Origin: Terriglobia bacterium
GTDB taxonomy: Bacteria; Acidobacteriota; Terriglobia; UBA7540
Reading direction: 5' to 3'
Assembly: GCA_020073545.1 (NCBI GenBank)
Contig: JAIQEZ010000001.1
Coordinates: 1 to 64,000, forward strand
DNA: 64,000 bases
The notes under the pieces are model-generated. The model searched no databases, was not told the origin of the DNA, and worked only from the letters and a program-made list of their open reading frames with translations. The number at the start of each line of letters is the position of its first letter. The stretch's first letter is position 1. Position numbers and translations under genes: made by a program. Shown in pieces: positions 8,622 to 17,200 of the stretch.

Positions 8622-11600
8622 ACCAATCCCCATGCAGAAAAAAGAAAGGCGGATGGGAACCACCGGGCTGGACAGGGACAATCGACGACTGTACCTCCTT
8701 CAGACTCTCCGTGCGAAGGCACTCCGCCAGATGTTTGATGGTTGCCTCAGCAAACAAGGTCACGAGCGGAAGGCACTTGCCACAGGCATCCTCGATCCGG
8801 TCCATCATGCGCACGGCGAGGAGAGAATGGCCGCCTAAATCAAAGAAGTCGTGCTCGATTCCAATCGGCCGCACGTTGAGAATCTCCTCCCAGATCTTCA
8901 CCAACTGCGATTCCTGCGGGTCCCGGGGCGGGACGTAGCGGTTCTCAGCTTGGCGCGACCGGCTCCCGATGGGCAGCGCCCGGCGGTCGACCTTGCCGCT
9001 CGGCGTCAAGGGCAGCGCTTCCAGGGTGAAGAAGTCCGTGGGCACCATATAGTCGGGCAGCTTTTCCTTTAGAAAATCGCGCAACGCTTTCGAGGTGGGC
9101 GGGCTCGTCGAGTCACGAGGCACGATGTACGCTACCAGGCGCTTTTCGTCCGGAATCTCCTCCCGAACCACGACGGCTGCAGCCGATACTGCCGGGTGTT
9201 CTCCTAATGCTGATTCGATTTCTCCTAATTCAATTCGAAAGCCCCGAATCTTCACCTGATTGTCAAGGCGGCCCAGGAACTCAATGTTGCCGTCCGGCAA
9301 ATAGCGGCACAAGTCGCCAGTTTTGTAGAGGCGCGCTCCGGGTTGCGTGCTAAAGGGATTGGGAATGAATTTTTGGCAGGTGATCTCTGGTCGGTTCAGG
9401 TACCCGCGGGCGAGCCCGTCCCCACCGATACATAATTCGCCGGCGACTCCTATCGGGACAGGCTGCAAGTGCTGGTCAAGAATGTACACGCGGGTGTTGG
9501 CGATGGGCCGGCCAATGGGAATCGAGGAGCTTGTGAGGCTTTGGGTACGGGGAATCCGATAGCAACAGGCAAAAGTCGTGCTCTCCGTCGGCCCGTACCC
9601 GTTGACCAACTCCGTGTTGGGCAGCAGCGACAAAGCACGACAGATATGCGGAACGGAAAGGGCTTCCCCTCCTACAAGCAACCGCGGAAGCGGCGACAGG
9701 ACATCCGGAGCTGCATCGATCACCGTGTTGAACAGGGAAGGCGTTAACCACAAGGTGGTCACGTTCTCGCTCTTGAGCACCGCACGGAGTTGCTGCAGTT
9801 CCGGCATGCGGTTGGGAAATAGCACGCAGCGCCCTCCGTGCAGCAGTGCGCCCCAAATCTCGAGCGTAGTTGCATCGAAGGATACCGAGGACAACTGCAG
9901 AAATACCTCGGTCTCCCCAAAGCGGGCGAAATCCGTGCCAAACAGCAGGCGCACGATGCCGCGATGGAGAACCTCGACCCCCTTCGGCTTCCCGGTGGAC
10001 CCGGAGGTGTACATGACACAGGCCACGTTGTCTGGTTTCACTTCGGTGACTGGATTGTGGCTGCCGAACCTCCAGTCGGAATCATCAAGCTTGTCGAGGC
10101 AGGCGACCCGAAGGTCGCGTTGCGGGAGTGCATGCCTTAACCCACTTTGGGTCAGCAACACGAGAATTCCGGCATCTTCCAGCATGAAGGCTAGACGCTC
10201 CTTCGGATAAGCGGGGTCCAGTGGGACGCAAGCAGCCCCTGCCTTCAAAATCGCCAGCAGTCCTACCACCATCTCCAGCGACCGGTCCACGCAGAGCCCC
10301 ACCCTGGTTTCAAGCCCGACCCCCAAGCCACGAAGCTGTTGGGCCAGCCGATTGGCCTGTCGGTTCAATTCTCCATACGTGAGGCTTTGCGCCTTGAAGG
10401 TCACCGCCACCGCTTCGGGCCTTCGTTCCGCTTGCGCCACGAACAATTCAGGGATCGTCGCGTCGCGTGGGTACTCCACTTCTGTACGATTCCATTCAAC
10501 CAGGATTTGGTGTCGCTCGGCGAGGGTCAGCAGGGGAAGCGAGGCGATTCGGCTATCGGGTTCGGCGACGATGGCCTCGAGCAGGGTCCGGTAGTGGCCG
10601 GCCATCCGCTCCATCGTGCCACGATCGAACAGGTCGGCGTTGTAGATGAAGGAACACTTGAGTTGCCGGTTCCTCTGGACGATCTCAAGGGTGAGGTCGC
10701 AAGCCGCCACGGGAACGTCAAGCGCGAACTCTTCGACGCACAGGCCCGGAATCTCAATCTTTTCCTCGGGCAAGTTCTCGAGGTTAAACATCACCTGAAA
10801 GAGCGATGCGGAGCTCAGGTCGCACTCCGGCCGCAGCTTTTCCACCAGCTTCTCAAAGGGCACATCCTGGTGGCTGTAAGCGCCGCGGCAGGTCTCCCGC
10901 ACTCGCCCCAGCAGTTCTCGAAACGTGGGATTCCCCGCCAAGTTCGTGCGCAGAACCAGGATGTTGATGAAGATTCCAATCAGTTTTTCCGTCTCCACCC
11001 AGTTCCGTCCCGCCAGCGCCGATCCTACAGCGATGTCCTCGCACCCCGTGTAACGAGAGAGCAGCACCTGGAAAGCCGCGAGGAGCGCCATGAACAGCGT
11101 GGCATTCTCGCGCCGGCTCAGCGCCATCAGCGAGTCGGCAAGCGGCTCTGGCAAGAACATCTCTGTGCATCCGCCCCGGTGTATCTGCGCGCCCAGCCGC
11201 GGCCGGTCAGTCGGCAGGTCCAAGGGAGCGCAGCCGCTCAGTTGCTGTTTCCAGTAAAGAAGCTGGCGCTCCAACAGTTCGCCCCCCAACCGCTGGCGTT
11301 GCCAGATGGCGAAGTCCGAATATTGGATGGGGAGCTCCGCGAGTGCAGGCGAACTCCCCGTACTCAACGCGCGATAGAGGTCCGCGAACTCCTCAATGAA
11401 AACCCGAGCTGACCACGCGTCAAAAGCGATGTGATGGAATACAAGGAGTAAAACGTGCTCCTGCTTGCCGAGCCGCAGGAGCATGGCCCGCAGGACGGAA
11501 TCCTGGGCCAGATCGAAGGGGCTAAGGCTCTCCTCGGTGGCCAAGCGCTTGGCGCGCGACTCACATTCGCTGGGAGCCAGTTCGGAGAGCTCGACTACGG

Positions 11601-11973
11601 CCATGTCCAGAGCCAAGTTTGGGGAAATGACTTGTCGTGGTTGGCCGTCGCGTACCTTGAAGCGAGTGCGCAGGACCTCGTGGCGATCCACGACGGTTTG
11701 AACCGCCCGCCGCAGGGCAGACTCGTCGAGTGACCCCGTCAACCGAAGCGCCAGCGGGCGATTGTAAACGGGACTGCCCGGCTCCAACTGGTCCAGGAGC
11801 CATACCTTTTCCTGCGCAAACGAAAGAGGTGGTGCGTGCCGGTCAGCAAGCCGCGGAATACCCCGGAGAGCGCGGCGGGACTGCGGCCTTTCCCGCCCAC
11901 TTGCATCGGCCGGCGCAGGCTCCTGTTGTGGAATTCCCTCAGGTCCGCTCGGGATGGCAGGCGTGCCTTTCAC
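8413..11973 (-). CDS. Nonribosomal peptide synthetase, C-A-PCP-(TE)
   Basis: The condensation domain spans residues about 50-480, with HHIAFDAWS at 180-188 (core HHxxxD intact, following Gly replaced by Ala). The adenylation domain (about 500-1000) has YTSGSTGKPKGV, NGYGPTE, the YKTGD motif and GKVDRRALP. A peptidyl carrier domain (about 1030-1100) has FFDLGGHSLLA with the phosphopantetheine Ser. The TE begins at about 1125 and then loses frame. Reading the specificity pocket by eye gives D-A-L-W-L-G-G-T-F-K; I do not assign a substrate. The GTG start overlaps the upstream ligase stop by four bases, so the two are translationally coupled. No phosphopantetheinyl transferase is visible in the window. 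Confidence 0.93.
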   Translation of the reverse strand: MKGTPAIPSGPEGIPQQEPAPADASGRERPQSRRALRGIPRLADRHAPPLSFAQEKVWLLDQLEPGSPVYNRPLALRLTGSLDESALRRAVQTVVDRHEVLRTRFKVRDGQPRQVISPNLALDMAVVELSELAPSECESRAKRLATEESLSPFDLAQDSVLRAMLLRLGKQEHVLLLVFHHIAFDAWSARVFIEEFADLYRALSTGSSPALAELPIQYSDFAIWQRQRLGGELLERQLLYWKQQLSGCAPLDLPTDRPRLGAQIHRGGCTEMFLPEPLADSLMALSRRENATLFMALLAAFQVLLSRYTGCEDIAVGSALAGRNWVETEKLIGIFINILVLRTNLAGNPTFRELLGRVRETCRGAYSHQDVPFEKLVEKLRPECDLSSASLFQVMFNLENLPEEKIEIPGLCVEEFALDVPVAACDLTLEIVQRNRQLKCSFIYNADLFDRGTMERMAGHYRTLLEAIVAEPDSRIASLPLLTLAERHQILVEWNRTEVEYPRDATIPELFVAQAERRPEAVAVTFKAQSLTYGELNRQANRLAQQLRGLGVGLETRVGLCVDRSLEMVVGLLAILKAGAACVPLDPAYPKERLAFMLEDAGILVLLTQSGLRHALPQRDLRVACLDKLDDSDWRFGSHNPVTEVKPDNVACVMYTSGSTGKPKGVEVLHRGIVRLLFGTDFARFGETEVFLQLSSVSFDATTLEIWGALLHGGRCVLFPNRMPELQQLRAVLKSENVTTLWLTPSLFNTVIDAAPDVLSPLPRLLVGGEALSVPHICRALSLLPNTELVNGYGPTESTTFACCYRIPRTQSLTSSSIPIGRPIANTRVYILDQHLQPVPIGVAGELCIGGDGLARGYLNRPEITCQKFIPNPFSTQPGARLYKTGDLCRYLPDGNIEFLGRLDNQVKIRGFRIELGEIESALGEHPAVSAAAVVVREEIPDEKRLVAYIVPRDSTSPPTSKALRDFLKEKLPDYMVPTDFFTLEALPLTPSGKVDRRALPIGSRSRQAENRYVPPRDPQESQLVKIWEEILNVRPIGIEHDFFDLGGHSLLAVRMMDRIEDACGKCLPLVTLFAEATIKHLAECLRTESLKEVQSSIVPVQPGGSHPPFFFLHGDWWGGTLLSEAGSADRPGAAVLWSDAPWVRWQAPAAFRGSDGRGEHPAAGCFAAPGTVSTGRFLQWWPDCL
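8614..8621. other. Frameshift site: run of eight C inside the NRPS TE domain
   Basis: Upstream of this run the NRPS frame reads the canonical TE start (FFFLHGD); downstream the canonical continuation (LYCRKLARLIG) is in another frame. A seven-base run would restore one frame through both. The position in a homopolymer makes a sequencing or assembly error the leading explanation, with a real mutation or phase variation as alternatives. Confidence 0.85.
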
Positions 11974-13838
11974 AGAGACTTGGCTCCCCCAACCTGGTTT
12001 GAAGAGGGCGGTTCAGCGCGGTTGCGTTCAACGCTTTCGCCCGGTTGTCGCATCTTATCAGCCAGCACCCGAGCCTGGTCCGCAATCGTCGGCGCATCCA
12101 GGAAATCGAGCAAAGTGAGGTCCACATCGAACTGCTGGCACACGCGGGAGACAACCCGCGTGGCGAGCAGCGAATCTCCGCCCAAATCGAGAAAGCGCTG
12201 ATGGATGCTCACGGACGGGATCTTCAACACCTCGCGCCAAGTCTCGACCAGGAATTCCTCGACGGGGTTGCGGGGGGCTACGCTCTCGCCGGATTGATCG
12301 GGGCGGGGCGCAGCCTCCTCCGCCAAGCCCAACTTTTCAGCCAAGCCGATTCGCTGGGGCTTGCCGGTCGGCCCCAGGGGGATGGCGTCAACCGCCACGA
12401 TGCGGCGGGGTACCTTGAAGTAGGCCAAGCGTGCAGCCGCGAACTGCCGAAGCGGCTTTTCGGTGACCTGCGCATCGCGCAGGACGACCGCTGCCGCCAC
12501 CTCCTGCCCGAGTGATTCATCCGGCAGGGCGAAGACCACCGCCTGGACGACCGCCGGATGCTGCAACAGGACTTCTTCCACCTCACGCGGTGAGACCTTT
12601 TCACCCCCGCGATTAATGATCTCCTTGATGCGCCCCTCGATGAAGAGATAGCCGTCCGCATCCAGGCGGCCCAGGTCTCCCGTGCGAAACCAGCCGTGGG
12701 TGAAGGCCTGGTCCGTCACCTGCTGGGCGTAGCCGCGCATGAGGTTCGGCCCCCGCACGACGATCTCGCCCACTTCGCCCTGGCCAAGCAGCCGCTCGCC
12801 ACCGGCTTCCATGATGGCAATTTCCGTACCCGTCGCCACACCCACGGAACCGGGCTTGCGAACCCGGGGAGGAAGAGGGTTGGACGCGATCTGATGGGAA
12901 GCCTCAGTCATCCCGTAGGCCTCCACAACCGGAGCGCCGAACCGGCCTTCCAGTTCGGCCATCACCGTCGGGGAAAGCGGAGAAGAGCACGAACGGATAA
13001 ACCGAAAACCCGCCCCGCTAACGGTTGGCTGGTGGTCGGCGGCGCGGGCCAGAATGGCTCGATGCATGGTTGGCACGGCGGTGTACCAAGTGGGTTGGAA
13101 AGCGGCGACCCAGTCGAAAAAGCGTGGGGCCTCCAAGCCAGGTGTCGCCACCACGCTCGCTCCCGCGGCGAGTGAAGACAAGACCGAGGCCACTAGGCCG
13201 TGAATGTGGAACAGCGGCATGATGTTCAAGCAGCGATCAGACGGCGTGAGTGCCAGGGCGTCGCGGATGTGTTCGGCGGAGGCGCACAGGTTCTGATGGG
13301 TGAGAGGAACCATCTTCGGCCGGGACGTCGTTCCGGAGGTGTGGAGCACCAAGGCAATGTCCTCCGCCTTGGCGATGCGGGGCGACGAGCCTGACGTAGG
13401 CTTGGCTCCCAGCAAGCCGAAAAGCCCTGCCGGACCCTCCAATTTCGGCTCAATTTCGATGACAGGAATTCCGCGGGCTTGGGCGACCTCCACACTAGGC
13501 GAGGTCACTCCCGCTTGGATCACTAACGCCGTGGCTTCCAGGTCGGACAAGTAGAAATCAAATTCCGAGGCGCCGTATGCCGGGTTCAACGGAGCTGCCG
13601 CGGCCCCGCAGGCAATGGAAAGAAATGCCACCGCCATCTCGGGGCCGTTGGGCAGGACAATCGCTACCCGGTCGTTACGGTGGATGCCGAGCGCGTTCAA
13701 GCGCGTCACAACCTCGCGGGCCTGCGCGAGCAAACGGCTGAAGCTCAGCGGAGCCCGCTCCGGGGCCAGAATCGCGACCGAATCAGGCGAGAGCTTGGCT
13801 CCCTTCTCGAGTTGTCCGTAAATCGATGAGAGCGTCAC
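11970..13838 (-). CDS. Acyl-CoA ligase-like adenylation protein fused to a carrier domain (NRPS loading)
   Basis: The 622-residue product, from a GTG start, has an ANL-superfamily ligase (residues about 1-510) with LHTSGTTSRPKMVPLTH, YGMTEASHQIASNPLP, WFRTGDLG and the C-terminal GPTGKPQRIGL. A PCP/ACP follows (about 535-610) with FLDLGGDSLLATRVV. The MTEASHQxxSNPLP signature resembles the oxalate-CoA ligase/Pcs60 branch rather than amino-acid A domains, so it probably activates a carboxylic acid and loads it on its own carrier for the downstream C-A-PCP-TE protein. The two genes overlap by four bases. The product is likely a small N-acylated amino acid; this is inference. Confidence 0.88.
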   Translation of the reverse strand: MTLSSIYGQLEKGAKLSPDSVAILAPERAPLSFSRLLAQAREVVTRLNALGIHRNDRVAIVLPNGPEMAVAFLSIACGAAAAPLNPAYGASEFDFYLSDLEATALVIQAGVTSPSVEVAQARGIPVIEIEPKLEGPAGLFGLLGAKPTSGSSPRIAKAEDIALVLHTSGTTSRPKMVPLTHQNLCASAEHIRDALALTPSDRCLNIMPLFHIHGLVASVLSSLAAGASVVATPGLEAPRFFDWVAAFQPTWYTAVPTMHRAILARAADHQPTVSGAGFRFIRSCSSPLSPTVMAELEGRFGAPVVEAYGMTEASHQIASNPLPPRVRKPGSVGVATGTEIAIMEAGGERLLGQGEVGEIVVRGPNLMRGYAQQVTDQAFTHGWFRTGDLGRLDADGYLFIEGRIKEIINRGGEKVSPREVEEVLLQHPAVVQAVVFALPDESLGQEVAAAVVLRDAQVTEKPLRQFAAARLAYFKVPRRIVAVDAIPLGPTGKPQRIGLAEKLGLAEEAAPRPDQSGESVAPRNPVEEFLVETWREVLKIPSVSIHQRFLDLGGDSLLATRVVSRVCQQFDVDLTLLDFLDAPTIADQARVLADKMRQPGESVERNRAEPPSSNQVGGAKSL

Positions 13839-13949
13839 AGTTTTCGCCAGGTGCTTAAATCCATCCGTTCAGATTTCAGGCGTGTATTTGCTGAGAATCT
13901 TAGGTCGAATGCGCTGACATCGCAAGCCTGAACCGCCTTTCCCCGTTCG

Positions 13950-14204
13950 GAGGCCGACTGTAGTGAAAAAGGCACTGCCCGCGGTGATGTCCAATTCCAC
14001 CTCAACCGGGTAAGCATCAATGCCGAAGACGGCGGCACTCGAGGTTTTGAAGAGCATTGGCGCAGCTCGCTGCGGAAGATCGACGGGGTACGAAGGCCCG
14101 GGCGCCCCCCCTTAGACGCCCGTTGACCTCGCGGGTCCTGTAACGACGGCCATTATACCAAAGGTAACAGTGCCATGGGCAGCGAGGAAATTCCGGGCAG
14201 GAAC
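13950..14204 (-). pseudogene. comM 5' fragment with its leader (codons 1-36)
   Basis: Reading leftward from ATG at 14057, the translation [20 protein letters not shown] matches intact ComM with few changes up to codon 36 (FTTVGL), then homology stops. Upstream, the bases to about 14204 match the intact comM leader, including 'gacggccattataccaaaggtaa' with small changes. It abuts the NRPS module on one side and a folP-tail fragment on the other. It is non-functional as a gene. Divergence suggests the copy is not recent. Confidence 0.85.
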
Positions 14205-14210
14205 CCCTGT

Positions 14211-14290
14211 GCCCCGCAGCGAGGACGGCAAGTCAGGGTCATCTGGGATTATTCGCCGCGAGGAGCGCGCCGGCGACCCGCAGCAATTGC
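14211..14290 (-). repeat. folP-tail repeat copy 2, part a (folP C-terminus)
   Basis: The bases match the last codons of folP and its stop: 'gaggacggc..gtcagggtcatctgggattattcgccgcgag' is nearly identical to the true folP end. There is then a six-base deletion, and homology ends at the codons for Glu-Ala of the folP tail. It is fused directly to the comM leader copy. The remaining piece of this folP tail lies beyond the di-haem gene at 16280-16318. Confidence 0.75.
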
Positions 14291-14522
14291 CTCGTCGATC
14301 CCACGCCAGCTCATGCGTGTTTAACCTCTAGTCCATTCAGTCAGATCAGAGAGAATCTTCTTACGGCCCCGGGAGTTCTCTTGGGGAATGCTGGCCCGCT
14401 TTCTACAAGTTCCACTGGAAGATGTCCGGGGTTCCTGCTAGAGTGTCATGAGCAACAGGGGCAACTGGGAAAAATCCAAGGGCGCGTGGTGGCGGTTACA
14501 TTTCTTCTACCGGAGGTGTGTC

Positions 14523-15947
14523 ATGACCATGCGACGGAAAGTTGCTTTGGAGGTTTTCGGTGGAGTGGTGGTTACGGTTCTGACCATGTGCTTCTGCACA
14601 CCGAGTCAAAAACCGCCGACGGCCGTAGACCCTGGCGTGCGCGGCGGCCCGCCGGGTGCGGGTACGGCCCTGCCAGGCCTTACGGCGGACGAAACCGCGT
14701 TCTTCCAAGATGGGCTTGCCAGGTTCCAAGAAATCGAGGCCGTGACGGGAAGCGAGAACAACGGCCTGGGGCCTCGCTTCAACTCGAACCAGTGCTTTTC
14801 TTGCCACTCCCAGCCGGCTGGTGGCGGGACGAGCCCTGCGCGGAACCCCCTGATCCAAGTCGCCACGCTCAGTGGGGCAAAAAACGTGGTGCCTTGGTTC
14901 ATCACGGAAAATGGGCCCATCCGGGAGGCGCGCTTCAAGCAGAACCCCGACGGAACTAACGACGGCAACGTGCACGCCCTCTTCGTCATCAGCGGCCGCA
15001 GTGACGCCGTGGGTTGCGACATCGCCCAACCCAACTTCCTGCCGGCTGGGAACCCGCTCACCGGCCAGGGTGGAAATCCGAACATCATCTTCCGCATCCC
15101 GACACCTGTCTTTGGCGATGGACTCCTCGAAGCGATCCCCGACTCGGCGATCCTCGCGAACATGCAGGCCAACACGTCCCTGAAGACGCAGTTGGGCATT
15201 TCCGGTCACCCGAACGCGCTCCTGAGCGGCAATGTGAACCGCAGTGGAAACGACGGGACCATAACCCGCTTCGGATGGAAGGCACAGAACAAATCCCTTC
15301 TCCTGTTCGCGAGCGAGGCCTATAACGTCGAGATGGGGATCACGAGCCAACTCTTCTCCCAAGAGCGCGACGAGACTCCAGGCTGTATCTTCACCCCCAC
15401 GCCCGACGACACGCTCAACTTCACGACTACGCCTACGGGCAACCCCAACATCAATACCGCCACCCTCGCTGACATCGAGGCGTTCGCCAACTTCATGCGG
15501 ATGCTGGCCCCACCCACCCCGGCGCCCGATACGCCGTCCACCACGGATGGACGGGCCGTTTTCACAAGGATCGGCTGCGCCCACTGCCACACGCCTTCGT
15601 TTATCACCGGCAAGATGATTGCGAGCGGCTCCTCGACGGTCCCGAGCCCTGCGCTCTCCAACCAACCGGTGAACCTCTACTCCGACATCCTCATCCACCA
15701 CATGGGCAGTGGTCTCGCGGACGGCATCACCCAAGGTGGCGCAGGCCCCGATGAGTTCCGAACTGCTCCGCTCTGGGGTGTTGGGCAGCGCATCTTTTTC
15801 CTCCACGACGGACGCACGAGCAACTTGGTGGAGGCTATCGAGTTCCACAAGAGCTCGGGCAGCGAGGCGAACAAGGTCATCGACGGTTTCAATAACCTGA
15901 GCACTCAGGATCAACAAGACCTCATCAACTTCCTGCGGTCGCTCTAG
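14523..15947 (+). CDS. Di-haem oxidoreductase (DHOR family) c-type cytochrome
   Basis: I choose the ATG preceded by GGAGG seven bases upstream; an ATG 75 bases earlier lacks a site. The 474-residue product has a hydrophobic N-terminal segment followed by TMCFC (possible lipoprotein or cleaved signal). Two haem-binding motifs follow, CFSCH (residues 91-95) and CAHCH (about residue 345), in the arrangement of the DHOR/DUF1111 family related to MauG and di-haem peroxidases. Periplasmic redox activity is likely; the substrate is unknown. It is the only plus-strand gene in the 5-19 kb region and lies exactly between two halves of a folP-tail repeat. Confidence 0.85.
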   Translation: MTMRRKVALEVFGGVVVTVLTMCFCTPSQKPPTAVDPGVRGGPPGAGTALPGLTADETAFFQDGLARFQEIEAVTGSENNGLGPRFNSNQCFSCHSQPAGGGTSPARNPLIQVATLSGAKNVVPWFITENGPIREARFKQNPDGTNDGNVHALFVISGRSDAVGCDIAQPNFLPAGNPLTGQGGNPNIIFRIPTPVFGDGLLEAIPDSAILANMQANTSLKTQLGISGHPNALLSGNVNRSGNDGTITRFGWKAQNKSLLLFASEAYNVEMGITSQLFSQERDETPGCIFTPTPDDTLNFTTTPTGNPNINTATLADIEAFANFMRMLAPPTPAPDTPSTTDGRAVFTRIGCAHCHTPSFITGKMIASGSSTVPSPALSNQPVNLYSDILIHHMGSGLADGITQGGAGPDEFRTAPLWGVGQRIFFLHDGRTSNLVEAIEFHKSSGSEANKVIDGFNNLSTQDQQDLINFLRSL

Positions 15948-16279
15948 GCGGAATTTCTCATTACCGGCGGCGAAGGACGGGGCAATAGGTCGCCTCGACG
16001 AACTCGATGCGGCCAGCCCCGCCCTTCCGGACTCGCGGGAAAAAAGCATAGTGTGCTGGGAGATCCAGGCTCGCGCAGGTTTGCGCTTTGGCCTCGTGGC
16101 CGAATGCAAACCCAACGTCGGTTTTTGACTGTTTCACCTCGGGACGATCCCCAGGAACTCGCGGCCCCGGCGCTTGCACTTGGATCAGACCAGCGTGGAT
16201 AGCGGTTGTTGTTCTGCCGTGATGTCCAAAAACTCGATTCTCTATTGACTCAGCGTGCGATGGGGTTTTGACGACCCAC
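15948..16279. other. Spacer downstream of the di-haem gene
   Basis: I find no gene I can defend. Weak open frames exist on both strands without ribosome binding sites or recognisable motifs. The right edge runs into the folP-tail fragment, so part of this spacer belongs to the inserted di-haem module. Confidence 0.4.
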
Positions 16280-16447
16280 AACTGCGCCGCGGTCGTGCGC
16301 GCGCACAATATGCGCCCTGCCCAGAATGCCCAGCGCAATGGGGAGATCGAATCCCGAACCTCCTTTTTTCACGTCTGCGGGCGCCAGGTTCACGGTGATG
16401 TTCTGAAAAGGAAATTCCAGGCCGCAGTTCTTGATGGCAGACTTGAT
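16280..16447 (-). pseudogene. Chimeric comM (codons 48-90) / folP tail fragment
   Basis: On the minus strand the bases encode [20 protein letters not shown] and onward to LPIALGILG, almost identical to ComM residues 48-90. They continue in the same frame as RAHIVRAHD, which matches FolP GGAHIVRVHD. Both parents contain Ile-Leu-Gly at the junction (Com[10 protein letters not shown]; FolP AAILGGAH), so the crossover lies in shared sequence. It complements the comM fragment at 13950-14204 (codons 1-36) and the folP fragment at 14211-14290. There is no start and no function is expected. Confidence 0.85.
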
Positions 16448-16564
16448 GGGCGAGCTCAACGGTGGTTGCACCGCCGCCGATGGTGGTCGGGAACAGCCGC
16501 TTTTCGCGGTGGTCCTGCAGGAGCGTGACGATTCTGGCGACAACCCGTGCCGGCATCACAATGT
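16448..16564. other. Unassigned stretch between the comM fragment and the attC site
   Basis: On the minus strand it reads as a short peptide with [19 protein letters not shown], possibly the end of a lost coding region. It has no start, no stop of its own and no homologue in the window. It may be the remnant of another cassette. Confidence 0.25.
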
Positions 16565-16638
16565 ACCTTACGAGCGTGATGGCAATTCACTGAAGACTTT
16601 TCAGCGGCGCCGGGGCGGCGTTCATCGTCTTGTTAGCC
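16565..16638 (-). other. Candidate integron attC site (attC2, imperfect)
   Basis: On the minus strand the site opens GGCTAACAAGACGATGAAC at the stop codon of the GIY-YIG gene. It has an internal GC-rich hairpin and closes CACGCTCGTAAGGT. Length (about 74 bp) and position, overlapping the stop codon of the gene it follows, match attC. The closing GTTRRRY box is degenerate (GTAAGGT), so it may be inactive. Confidence 0.5.
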
Positions 16639-17070
16639 AGCCCCACTCGTATGCCAGAGTCGCGCGAGTTGGCGGTGTTTGTTGAATGGCGGCAACTCAC
16701 CATGCTCGCGTTCGAAGCGGAGCAACAGATCAGATTCCAGTAATTTCGCGCGGTCCTTTGACCCTGCGTCGACATAACCAATCATCAAGGCCGGATTTTC
16801 GCGCATGTGCTGCTGCATTCGAATATTGGTGCGGTTGTCGTAACCCGGATGAAAGTACCCACGAATTCTGTGACGCAAGCCGCCTTGGTTCTTAGCCGAG
16901 CCAATATAGGCGATGTCCGAGGTGCCGATCCGACGAACCTGTTGGCCGGGAAACACGAAAGCGTACACACCGAAACAAGTCGGTAGCGCAGCCATCAATC
17001 GAGTTTCTTCGCCGAGACCCAGTGGCAGCCACCCTTGGAAGGTCAGCGTCTGTAGATCCGCTCTATTCAT
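16633..17070 (-). CDS. GIY-YIG domain protein (integron cassette gene)
   Basis: The 145-residue protein carries FGVYAF (residues 33-38) and AYIGSA (54-59), followed by LRHRIRGYF with basic catalytic-type residues, a Glu in LLESDLLLRFE (112) and FNKH (129-132). This is the pattern of GIY-YIG nuclease-fold domains; the domain stands alone. Substrate unknown: such stand-alone domains occur in mobile elements and DNA repair. The stop codon lies inside a candidate attC site and another attC lies just upstream, so the gene has the form of a promoterless integron cassette. Confidence 0.65.
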   Translation of the reverse strand: MNRADLQTLTFQGWLPLGLGEETRLMAALPTCFGVYAFVFPGQQVRRIGTSDIAYIGSAKNQGGLRHRIRGYFHPGYDNRTNIRMQQHMRENPALMIGYVDAGSKDRAKLLESDLLLRFEREHGELPPFNKHRQLARLWHTSGAG

Positions 17071-17125
17071 TTACGAAAATCCGATAGCTTACCCAACTGC
17101 AACCCAACAGTTGCGCGCTTCGTCT

Positions 17126-17200
17126 GGCTAACGATAAAGCTCACCTGCCGCTATGGAGCGCAGCGGAAGAGCCGGTCCGAGTTGAAGCTGTTGTTAGGTC
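17126..17200 (-). other. Integron attC recombination site (attC1)
   Basis: On the minus strand: GACCTAACAACAGCTTC at one end, containing the stop codon of the 307-aa gene, and GAGCTTTATCGTTAGCC at the other. Between them is an imperfect palindrome (AGCT, CTC/GAG, ACC/GGT and CCGC/GCGG arms) around a terminal loop. RYYYAAC fits exactly (ACCTAAC); the opposite box is GTTAGCC. The 75-bp length and imperfect pairing with unpaired bases are typical of cassette attC sites. No integrase gene is in the window. Confidence 0.72.

Noticed and set aside
10339..11412. Open frame opposite the NRPS condensation domain
   Set aside because: Antisense shadow of core NRPS motifs.
14496..16115. 539-codon open frame opposite the di-haem gene
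   Set aside because: Antisense shadow; the plus-strand product has two CxxCH motifs and a ribosome site.
15961..16338. 125-codon minus-strand frame after the di-haem gene
   Set aside because: No motif or ribosome site, and it runs through the chimeric comM/folP fragment, so its ends are accidental.
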